Source: JBBRNH01 sp038230415 (GTDB lineage: Bacteria; Bacteroidota; Bacteroidia; Cytophagales; Spirosomataceae). Taken from it: a DNA stretch of 64,000 nt. The notes beneath the pieces are model-generated. The model saw nothing but the letters and a program-made list of their open reading frames with translations, made no database searches and was not told the DNA's origin. Positions 1 through 7,021 of the stretch are shown here, piece after piece. How positions within the stretch are numbered: the stretch's first letter is position 1; the number at the start of each line of letters is the position of its first letter. The position numbers were made by a program, and so were the translations under genes. Location: positions 9,372-73,371 of the forward strand of contig JBBRNH010000018.1 of the NCBI GenBank assembly GCA_038230415.1. Reading direction: 5' to 3'.

Positions 1-317
1 GGCCAATGCCGGTGAACTTCGTGTTTCACGGTGGGTCGGGTTCCAGCCGCGCCGAAATCCGGGAAGCAATTCAGTACGGGGCCATCAAAATGAACCTCGA
101 CACCGATATGCAGTGGGCCATGTGGGAAGGTATCCTGAACTACTACAAAGCCAAAGAGGGCTACCTGCAAAGCCAACTCGGTAACCCCGAAGGAGCCGAT
201 TCGCCCAACAAAAAGTATTATGACCCCCGCGTGTGGCTCCGCAAAGGCGAAGACAGCATGGTGGCGCGGCTGAAAACGGCGTTCGAGGATTTGAACTGCA
301 TCAACCGACTGGCGTAA
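1..317 (+). CDS. fbaA: Class II fructose-bisphosphate aldolase, C-terminal part
   Basis: This is the last ~105 residues of the zinc-dependent (class II) aldolase that cleaves fructose-1,6-bisphosphate to DHAP and glyceraldehyde-3-phosphate in glycolysis and gluconeogenesis. The start lies left of the window, and the frame is open from base 3. The fragment carries the phosphate-binding HGGSGSS loop, the KMNLDTDMQWA stretch with the conserved Asn/Asp that contact substrate, and the typical ending LGNPEGADSPNKKYYDPRVW. The match to the E. coli FbaA type (class IIA) from memory is very close over the whole fragment. A strong hairpin follows at 405-434. The family assignment is not in doubt; only the N-terminus is unseen. 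Confidence 0.97.
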   Translation, partial: PMPVNFVFHGGSGSSRAEIREAIQYGAIKMNLDTDMQWAMWEGILNYYKAKEGYLQSQLGNPEGADSPNKKYYDPRVWLRKGEDSMVARLKTAFEDLNCINRLA

Positions 318-404
318 GCGGTTGACCATAGTTTGTGGTTTGTAGTGTGTGGTTTTCTCTCGCTGAAATCAACGGGTTAATAGCCACTGAACTAATTGAT
401 AATG

Positions 405-434
405 AAAGCCCCGGCCTTGAGCCGGGGCTTTTTT
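405..434 (+). terminator. Intrinsic terminator after aldolase gene
   Basis: Perfect 11-bp stem (405-415 with 421-431), a 5-base loop and a run of T. It lies about 90 bases after the aldolase stop, and the next gene's promoter begins inside its tail. Confidence 0.85.
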
Positions 435-459
435 GTGGGCCGTTGTTTTGGTATCTTTG
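432..459 (+). promoter_or_regulatory. Bacteroidota-type promoter for the Uma2 gene
   Basis: The -7 box TATCTTTG (452-459) fits the Bacteroidota consensus TAnnTTTG, and a TTTG (432-435) stands about 16 bases upstream as a possible -33 element. The ATG follows 30 bases downstream. Confidence 0.5.
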
Positions 460-488
460 GCTATACTACAGCACATAACAACCAACCT

Positions 489-1064
489 ATGGAAGCCGCC
501 GTTGCCACCGACCAAATGACCGTTGCGGAGTTTCACCAACTCGAATTCGATGATAATGACCCGTTTCTGTACGAACTGCTCGATGGTGAACTCGTGAAAA
601 AAAACGCACCTGCCCCCCGCCACCAACTGATTTTGGCTGAGTTATATGACCAAATCAAAGCAGATGTAAAATTCGGGCAACTTGGCATTGTTCTCTTTGC
701 CCTGGTTGATGTGTTTTTGAGCGACACCGACGCGCCCCAGCCCGATTTGGTGTTCATAGAAACGTTGCGGGCCAATATCATCACCAACGACGGCGTGATG
801 GGCGCACCAACGATTGTGGTTGAGGTGATTTCGCCCTCATCGGTGTTCCGCGACCGCGTGACCAAAAAACGCCTTTACCAGCAGCACGGCGTTCAGGAAT
901 ATTGGCTCATCGAACCCGCCGACGACTTTATCGAAATCTTTGCCCTCACCGATGGCCGGTATGATTTACTCTCAGCTGCTTCGCCCGACGAGGGGCAACT
1001 TTTCTCGAACGTATTGCCGGGTTTTGTGCCTGATTTGCGGGCTTTGTTTGGGATAGGAGCATAA
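489..1064 (+). CDS. Uma2 family protein (DUF820, PD-(D/E)XK nuclease fold)
   Basis: A 191-residue protein of the Uma2/DUF820 family, predicted restriction-endonuclease-like proteins that occur in many copies in cyanobacteria and Cytophagales; the biological role is unknown. Family marks are the N-terminal ...MTVAEFHQLEF, the PQPDLVFIE strand, then TIVVEVISPSS and the YQQHGVQEYWLIEP segment. Together these supply the acidic residues of the PD-(D/E)XK core. The frame is open further upstream, but ATG 489 is chosen because the earlier part overlaps the terminator at 405-434 and because a -7 box lies just before it. A second, divergent Uma2 protein is at 11607-12263. Confidence 0.88.
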   Translation: MEAAVATDQMTVAEFHQLEFDDNDPFLYELLDGELVKKNAPAPRHQLILAELYDQIKADVKFGQLGIVLFALVDVFLSDTDAPQPDLVFIETLRANIITNDGVMGAPTIVVEVISPSSVFRDRVTKKRLYQQHGVQEYWLIEPADDFIEIFALTDGRYDLLSAASPDEGQLFSNVLPGFVPDLRALFGIGA

Positions 1065-1139
1065 AAAATCACCCGGCGTTCCAACCATTTCTGCTCTTCC
1101 TGAATCTGAGAAACAGGAGTCAACAAACCCTCCCCGCTT

Positions 1140-2624
1140 TTGCCCGTGTCAGCCAAATTCTACGCCTGCCTGTCGTTGCTGTGCCTGTTGGCCTTGCCGT
1201 TTAGTTTTTCGGGTTGTAAGCCCAAACAACCCGATCCTCAACCAACGGTGGTGACGGGCGTGGCGAAGGTCGTTGGCTCAACATCGGCGGTGATAGATGT
1301 CATTACCTCAAACTCGACCTTGCTTCAAGAAATAGGCATCTGTTATTCAACAACCAACACTACGCCAACCCGCTCAGATGCTACCATGTCTGCTACGGTG
1401 CGGAACGATACTACATCAATTCGGATAACGGGCCTTTTGGCTGGCACTACTTATTACTATCGGGCCTATATTGTCAATAATCAGGGTGAGACTAATTATG
1501 GTCAGGTAAGAGAGTTCACGCTCATTACTGGCTTCTTATTAACCGCTGACTTGACCCTATACGCACTTACAGCGACCAAAACGCTCTACTTTCTGGATGC
1601 CCGGACGGGTAAACAAATTTGGGCATTCACGAGCATCGATAAGTTTACATTTGCAGATAATGCGCTGTACGTTGCTGCCGATAAGACAATTTCCTGCTTA
1701 GAGGCCCGATCAGGGATTAATCGGTGGGAAATTGCCATTCCGAACAACTTGAGAAACCTGATGGTCGTAAATGACCTGCTCTATGCAATTGACTCAGCAG
1801 GAAAATTAATCGCCATCGAGACCGCTACCGGCAAAATACGCTGGACATTTGTCGGCAAGGCATTATTCTACGCGCTCCCAACCATAAAAGACGGTGTTCT
1901 TTACATTACGTCGAGCAAAACCCTGTACGCTCTGTCTGCCACTACGGGCCAAACGCAATGGAAATCAACAGCAGATGTTTCAACGTTGGCAAGCCCTGCT
2001 GTTGCCAACGGCACCGTCTACGCAATGGATTTGAATGGGGGCTTAGTTGCCTTTGATGCCTCAACAGGACAAAAACGGTGGGACTTCTTAGATGAGCGTT
2101 CCACCTACTATCGTAATTGGTCTAGTCCTTTTGTGGCAAATGGCTTAGTTTATTTCACCGGCATAACGCCATACGGAGAATACAGGGCTACTTTTTTTGC
2201 CCTTGATGCGGCTACCGGCCAAAAACGATGGACGTATCTACTATCTGGCGGCTACTTGAGCGCAACCCCCATTTTGGCAAAGGGCCTGATTCATATAGGC
2301 AGCTATGGCGAATATATGGCACTGCTACCTGATGACAAGAAAGGACTATTAACAAGTTTAGATGCCATAACTGGCGAAAAGCGGTGGGCTTTGCCCGATG
2401 ATAAGGGGCTTGGGTCTCCCGTATCTGTCGATGGGGTATTGTACATAGGAAACACTTCTCCCTATCCTGACAAGGGCATCAGCCATCTCTACGCCCTTGC
2501 CGCCGATACGGGCAAACAACTTTGGTCTTTTGAACTGGGTGAAGATCTGGTCGGTTCTGCCTTACTCGTTCGTAACGGCTCCGTTGTTGGCACGTATCCC
2601 ACCGACAGTGGAGCAGGGCGGTAA
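1140..2624 (+). CDS. Secreted lipoprotein with FN3-like domain and PQQ-type beta-propeller
   Basis: About 494 residues. The N-terminus is a lipoprotein signal (hydrophobic stretch then FSGC, lipidated Cys near residue 26). Residues ~38-130 look like a fibronectin-III-type domain with the common Bacteroidota motif GTTYYYRAY. The remainder holds eight repeats of the PQQ-propeller motif, each an AxTGxxxW variant (DARTGKQIW, ETATGKIRW, DASTGQKRW, DAATGQKRW, DAITGEKRW, AADTGKQLW and others), so an eight-bladed propeller is likely. There are no obvious dehydrogenase catalytic residues, so a scaffold or binding role in the periplasm or at the surface is more likely than an enzyme; this is inference. 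No ATG exists at the right place: TTG 1140 or GTG 1146 must be the start. Confidence 0.75.
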   Translation: MPVSAKFYACLSLLCLLALPFSFSGCKPKQPDPQPTVVTGVAKVVGSTSAVIDVITSNSTLLQEIGICYSTTNTTPTRSDATMSATVRNDTTSIRITGLLAGTTYYYRAYIVNNQGETNYGQVREFTLITGFLLTADLTLYALTATKTLYFLDARTGKQIWAFTSIDKFTFADNALYVAADKTISCLEARSGINRWEIAIPNNLRNLMVVNDLLYAIDSAGKLIAIETATGKIRWTFVGKALFYALPTIKDGVLYITSSKTLYALSATTGQTQWKSTADVSTLASPAVANGTVYAMDLNGGLVAFDASTGQKRWDFLDERSTYYRNWSSPFVANGLVYFTGITPYGEYRATFFALDAATGQKRWTYLLSGGYLSATPILAKGLIHIGSYGEYMALLPDDKKGLLTSLDAITGEKRWALPDDKGLGSPVSVDGVLYIGNTSPYPDKGISHLYALAADTGKQLWSFELGEDLVGSALLVRNGSVVGTYPTDSGAGR

Positions 2625-2889
2625 AGAGTCTCGTACTACGTCTTACGATGCTGGTTAATATGACCCAATTTCCTTTTCTGAAAGAGCGGGCATCAGGCGC
2701 ACAGAACGAGAAATAACTAATCTATGATAACGGTAGTTTAGTTTTACTAATAAAACTGATCTAACGGTTAATAAGCTGTTATTCAGTCTATTGTCTGGTT
2801 AATCTTACTGGTTATTCCAGATACACCATCAGGACAAATAAACACTATCTGCTTCCACCTGTTTTCGTCAGTACAAGTCTGTCGGTTGA

Positions 2890-2897
2890 TAGATTTG
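2890..2897 (+). promoter_or_regulatory. -7 promoter box TAGATTTG
   Basis: Matches TAnnTTTG and lies 23 bases before the ATG of the small secreted protein. The preceding AT-rich gap (2625-2889) shows no other feature I can support. Confidence 0.45.
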
Positions 2898-2920
2898 TGC
2901 TAACGTAAACTCAACAGAAT

Positions 2921-3241
2921 ATGAAAAAGGTACTGATTGCCATTTCCTTCGCATTGCTCATGCTTGTTCAGGTTGCCAATGCGCAGGCTGTTCAGGAGGC
3001 TAAGGAGGCCAAGAAAGAAATGAAGGCCGAGAAAAAGATGCACAAGGCCCAGGAAAAACGCGAAGATGTTAGTGATAAAAACCGGGTGAAAATCCCCCTG
3101 ATTTCTGACGACAAAACTAAACTTGCCGAAGCTCGTCGAAAAGAGAAGAAAGCCGTGAAAAAGGAAATGAAAGGTGCGGCTAAAGAGAAAAAAGCTGAGG
3201 CCAAAATGGTTACCAAAAAGGCGGACCGTGTTGGCAACTAA
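2921..3241 (+). CDS. Small secreted Lys/Ala/Glu-rich protein, function unknown
   Basis: A 106-residue protein with a clear Sec signal peptide (MKKVLIAISFALLMLVQVANAQA). The mature part is almost wholly charged, built from KEAKKEMKAEKK-like heptads, and probably forms an extended helix or is disordered. No enzymatic motif is present. It has its own -7 promoter box and its own terminator, so it is a single-gene unit. Such small basic secreted proteins are common in Cytophagales and usually annotated hypothetical. Its composition recalls the 34-residue cytoplasmic protein at 46597, but I see no alignable homology. Real gene: very likely. Function: unknown. Confidence 0.8.
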   Translation: MKKVLIAISFALLMLVQVANAQAVQEAKEAKKEMKAEKKMHKAQEKREDVSDKNRVKIPLISDDKTKLAEARRKEKKAVKKEMKGAAKEKKAEAKMVTKKADRVGN

Positions 3242-3272
3242 AGCCTGACGCGAAACGCTGGACGTTAATACC

Positions 3273-3320
3273 AAAAAGCCCTGGTTTGTCATTCATTCAG
3301 AATGATAACCGGGGTTTTTT
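3273..3320 (+). terminator. Intrinsic terminator
   Basis: Imperfect ~20-bp stem (3273-3294 with 3300-3320) ending in six T, 32 bases after the stop of the small secreted protein. Confidence 0.8.
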
Positions 3321-3548
3321 GATGTGCTATCAGGTGAAATCTGGAAACCTCAGCAACACAGCAGCCCTTCAACCGCGTGGGTGCTGTTATCCCCATGCAA
3401 CCAGTCTCCCCATTTTGGCATCTGGCCGGTAACGCCCGCCAGATGGTTCATGCCTTTTGTGGGCGGGTTGCCGGGGTTCATCACAATTTAATGGCCCTGC
3501 ACGAGTTCTCAACCTAACTTGACCGGTCAAGCCAACCCCGCTCTGTTT

Positions 3549-6257
3549 ATGCGCTTTATCTCGCTCACGATTCTGTTTTTTACGATTGCATTCACGATTT
3601 CGTATGCCCAAAGCGGCCTGCGCGGCACCATCAAAAACACCAACGGCGATGTGATGCCCTACGCGGCTATCTCCGTAAAAAACACGACGCAAGGCACCAT
3701 CTCCAACGCCGAAGGCCGCTATGAACTGCCACTCTCACCCGGCTCATACGTGGTTGTGTTTCAGTATCTTGGCTTTCAGGCCCAGCAAAAAACAGTCGAG
3801 ATTGGCACTGGCTTCACCGAACAGACTATCACCATGACTGAGCAGGTGGTACGGTTGCAGGAAGTACAGGCTAAATCGGGCAACGAAGACCCGGCCTACA
3901 CCATCATGCGCCGGGCCATTGCCAAGAGCCGGTTTCATCAGTTGCAGGTGCAGAACTACACCACCCGAAACTACATGAAGGCTTCGTTTGTGGTAAAAAA
4001 ACTGCCCGCCATTGCTAATCTGTTCAAGAAACAATTAGCCGAAGCCGAGCGCGAGGTGAATTTTAAAGTGGGCGTTCCCCTGTTGTTTGAGACCGTTTCT
4101 GAAACCGTGTTTCAACAGCCCAATACTTACCGCCGTCGGGTGCTTGCCAGCCGCAATTCGCAGGTAAACCAGGTGGCATCGGCGGCTGTGTCGCTGGGGG
4201 CAGGGTCGTTTTATTCCCCAAAAATCAACGGGGCCGTGTCGCCGTTATCGTCAGCCGCGTTTTCTTATTATAAATTCGAGTACGAAGGTACGTTCAGCGA
4301 GCAGGGTCTGGAAATCAGCAAGATTCGGGTCATTCCGCGTTCGTGGGGCGAGGGCGTATTTCGGGGCGTGATTTATATTCTCGAAAACTCATGGGCCATT
4401 CACAGTTTTCAGTTGGAGCAAATCAACGGCGAAGGTTTCCTGACCAATACCCGCTGTACGTTCTCGCCGATTAAAAATGTCTGGCTGCCGACTAATTTCC
4501 GGGGTGATACAAAAGGCGCGTTGTATGGTGCCGATTTCGAGTTTCAATTTGCTGTTAGTCAGACCTTTAGCCAACTCACCGTGAACCCGGCTTTTGTGGA
4601 CGATGTGCCGGTGATTGACGAGAAAAAAGACCGTTCGGCCACCAACCTTGCCAAACGAGACATCAAAGGCCAATCGTTTGAGGAGACCGTAAAAAAGCAG
4701 AAAGAACTGACGACCAAAAACTTCAAGCAACTCGTCAAAGAATACGAAAAACAGCAATACCGCGAACGCAAAAAGCAGGGGCAGGAAACTCAGGTGGTGC
4801 GGAACGATTCGATTATTGTGGACTCGCTGGCGGGCAAACGAACAGCCGCCTTCTGGGATTCGCTACGGTCGGTGCCGCTCACCACCGCCGAAACTGTTAG
4901 CTATAAACGGTTTGATAGTTTAGGGGTGGTGCGGGTGGCGAAGGCCAAAACCGATAGCCTGAAGGCCAAAAAGAAACCCAAATTCTCGGTGCTGAACCTG
5001 TTGTTTATCGGCGATACCTACCGGCTCTCGAAACAGACGCGGCTGGTGTGGTCAACGCCGTTAGCCAACATTCACTACAACACCGTTGAGGGCTACCACG
5101 CCGAAGCCGGGTTGCGGCTGAACATCCGGGCCAGCCGGGCCGATTCGGTCCGAGACCCGGCTCTGTTCAGAACCGAGCCGCGCTGGTACGTGGGCGGTGT
5201 GGGGCGGTATCAGTTTGGCCGCAAGGCATTTATCGGCTCCGGCGTACTGGGTGTTCGGGGAAAAGTGGCAGATGCTGAACTGTCGGGCGGGCGGCAGTTT
5301 GTGCAGTTTAACCCCCAAAACCCCATCAGCGCGGCCCTGAATGATTTTACGACACTCTGGTTTGAGCAGAATTTTATGAAACTCTACCAGAAAGATTTCA
5401 TTAGTCTCAACCTGAACTTAAAACCCACCGGCGACCGGCTCACGTTTGGCTTGGGGGCCGAATACGCCCGGCGAACCAGCGTTGAGAATTTCCGGGAAGA
5501 CCTGAAACCCTGGATTGACTGGAAAAACCGGACGTTTACGCCCAATACGCCTAACAACGTCGAATTTGACGGGCAGTATGGCGACGTGCCGCCGGGCGCA
5601 CCCAATACGGCTTTTGCCACGCACAACATTGTAACGGTAAATGTGCTGACAAAACTGAACTTAGGCCGCATCCGGTACTCGATTCGCAACGGCGTTCGCC
5701 GGAAAATCAGAGATCAGAATGCTCCCGAACTGACCCTAAACTACCGGATGGGTCTCGCCGAAGCCCATAATTACGGTTTCGCGCAGGCTATGTTTGCCCA
5801 TTCTGTCGAAACCGGCATCAGGAGCCGGTTGAGCTACCAGGTTTCGGCAGGTACGTTTTTGGGAAACGACACGCCCTATTTCGTGGATTTCAAGCACTTT
5901 GCCGGCAATCAGTTCTGGGCGCAGCAGGGCGACGCGGTTACGAGTTTCCGGCTGTTGCCATATTACCAGTTCAGCACGGGCAAGCGGTTTGTGGAGGGCC
6001 ACATTCTGGGCGAATACCGCAAACTGCTCCTGACGCAGATCACGTGGTTGCGGCTCCTCGACTTGCAGGAAAACCTGTTTGTCCATTACCTCGCCACGCC
6101 TAACCTCAACAACTACACCGAAATCGGCTACGGACTGAACGGCTTGATTCCGAAGGTGTTACCGGCTTTTCGGGTTGAGGTGATCGGGCAGTTTCAGAAC
6201 GGTAGCTACCAGGGATTGGGCTACCGCGTTGGCACCACGCTGACCTTTGGCCGGTAA
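3549..6257 (+). CDS. DUF5686 outer-membrane protein with carboxypeptidase-regulatory-like domain
   Basis: A 902-residue predicted outer-membrane protein. The signal peptide is MRFISLTILFFTIAFTISYAQ, followed by a CarboxypepD_reg-like beta-sandwich (about residues 22-105, with GTIKNTNGDVMPYAAISVKN and the later SPGSYVVVFQYLGFQ), as in TonB-dependent receptors. The rest is DUF5686, including a charged linker (~380-430) and a long C-terminal half with alternating beta-barrel-like strands ending in an aromatic-poor TLTFGR. The family is conserved in Bacteroidota and its substrate is unknown. A TTG 30 bases upstream is also in frame, but ATG 3549 puts the signal peptide right at the N-terminus. 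It is monocistronic by spacing and converges on xisI. Confidence 0.85.
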   Translation: MRFISLTILFFTIAFTISYAQSGLRGTIKNTNGDVMPYAAISVKNTTQGTISNAEGRYELPLSPGSYVVVFQYLGFQAQQKTVEIGTGFTEQTITMTEQVVRLQEVQAKSGNEDPAYTIMRRAIAKSRFHQLQVQNYTTRNYMKASFVVKKLPAIANLFKKQLAEAEREVNFKVGVPLLFETVSETVFQQPNTYRRRVLASRNSQVNQVASAAVSLGAGSFYSPKINGAVSPLSSAAFSYYKFEYEGTFSEQGLEISKIRVIPRSWGEGVFRGVIYILENSWAIHSFQLEQINGEGFLTNTRCTFSPIKNVWLPTNFRGDTKGALYGADFEFQFAVSQTFSQLTVNPAFVDDVPVIDEKKDRSATNLAKRDIKGQSFEETVKKQKELTTKNFKQLVKEYEKQQYRERKKQGQETQVVRNDSIIVDSLAGKRTAAFWDSLRSVPLTTAETVSYKRFDSLGVVRVAKAKTDSLKAKKKPKFSVLNLLFIGDTYRLSKQTRLVWSTPLANIHYNTVEGYHAEAGLRLNIRASRADSVRDPALFRTEPRWYVGGVGRYQFGRKAFIGSGVLGVRGKVADAELSGGRQFVQFNPQNPISAALNDFTTLWFEQNFMKLYQKDFISLNLNLKPTGDRLTFGLGAEYARRTSVENFREDLKPWIDWKNRTFTPNTPNNVEFDGQYGDVPPGAPNTAFATHNIVTVNVLTKLNLGRIRYSIRNGVRRKIRDQNAPELTLNYRMGLAEAHNYGFAQAMFAHSVETGIRSRLSYQVSAGTFLGNDTPYFVDFKHFAGNQFWAQQGDAVTSFRLLPYYQFSTGKRFVEGHILGEYRKLLLTQITWLRLLDLQENLFVHYLATPNLNNYTEIGYGLNGLIPKVLPAFRVEVIGQFQNGSYQGLGYRVGTTLTFGR

Positions 6258-6259
6258 GA

Positions 6260-6595
6260 TCAGGCAACGGCGAACTCAGTAAATTGGCGAATAAACGGCG
6301 AGCGATAACCCAACACGATGTGATCTTTAGGAACGCCAGCCGCCAAAAGTGCATCTACAATACCGTCTTCAGTGGCATCGCGCTGAATCCAGAGTTTGCC
6401 CTCAATGATGTCAATATGGATAACAATGGCATAAAAACGCTCATCGTTTTGCCAACCAACGTCAACCAGTAAAAAGCGGTTATTTGCCGTGTCAAAAACG
6501 CACTCATAGTGCTGATTACCCGCTTGATTGGCAAATGATTGGTGTTCAATAATAACCTCTTGAACCGTTTTGGCGTATCGAATTATCCGATCCAT
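6260..6595 (-). CDS. xisI: XisI family protein
   Basis: A 111-residue protein of the XisI family, first named as a controlling factor for excision of the fdxN element in heterocystous cyanobacteria. Family marks are the start MDRIIRYAKTVQEVI, the strand-rich middle FLLVDVGWQNDERFYAIVIH, IDIIEGKLWIQRDATEDGI and the end DHIVLGYRSPFIRQFTEFAVA. The ATG lies inside the end of xisH (13-base overlap), so the two are translationally coupled. No excisable element or partner recombinase is visible here, so the excision role need not apply. Family identity is firm; molecular function in this host is unknown. Confidence 0.92.
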   Translation of the reverse strand: MDRIIRYAKTVQEVIIEHQSFANQAGNQHYECVFDTANNRFLLVDVGWQNDERFYAIVIHIDIIEGKLWIQRDATEDGIVDALLAAGVPKDHIVLGYRSPFIRQFTEFAVA

Positions 6596-6996
6596 TTTGT
6601 GATAATTTGTTCAGGTGCATTGTAAACAAGGAGTCGAATTGCCATTTCTTCGCTTAGAATTGAAATAACATGATCTTTTGTTAGTTCGGCAAAAATTTCT
6701 TTCGGAATAGCAAGATACAAGACCCGACCAGCCGCTGATTTAGACAATGCCTGTGTGTACATCACATATTGCCCTACCGCACGTTCTAAATCGGCCATTG
6801 CCGAACGCCCCGTAAAGCTCTTTACCTCTACCGCAATCCGGCGGTTTTCACGTTCGGCGGTGATGAGTTTTTCGGCGGCTAAATCAACATAAAGTTTGCG
6901 CTCCCCAAAGGCGAGTGTTAACGGGTCGTCGGTAATCGTCCAGCCCTCTTTTTCAAGGGCGACTCTCACCGCTGAATGGAAAATGTCTCGTGCCAT
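6583..6996 (-). CDS. xisH: XisH family protein (PD-(D/E)XK nuclease-like)
   Basis: A 137-residue XisH protein. It has a restriction-endonuclease-like layout: an N-terminal helix, an acidic strand (DDP at 23-25, then YVDLAAEKL), and the catalytic-type E-V-K at residues 57-59 (IAVEVKSF), followed by the helix DLERAVGQYVMYTQAL and the strand VLYLAIP. XisH is always found upstream of and overlapping XisI, as here. The gene starts 22 bases after the glucosidase stop, and a -7 box (TAATTTTG on the minus strand, 7014-7021) may give it its own promoter. The pair is known from cyanobacteria and is patchy elsewhere, which suggests transfer. DNA cleavage is inferred from the fold only. Confidence 0.92.
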   Translation of the reverse strand: MARDIFHSAVRVALEKEGWTITDDPLTLAFGERKLYVDLAAEKLITAERENRRIAVEVKSFTGRSAMADLERAVGQYVMYTQALSKSAAGRVLYLAIPKEIFAELTKDHVISILSEEMAIRLLVYNAPEQIITKWIG

Positions 6997-7013
6997 AGAC
7001 CGCTAATTTACGG

Positions 7014-7021
7014 CAAAATTA
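7014..7021 (-). promoter_or_regulatory. -7 promoter box for xisHI
   Basis: TAATTTTG on the minus strand fits TAnnTTTG. It overlaps the stop codon of the upstream glucosidase gene and lies 17 bases before the xisH ATG. Confidence 0.4.
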
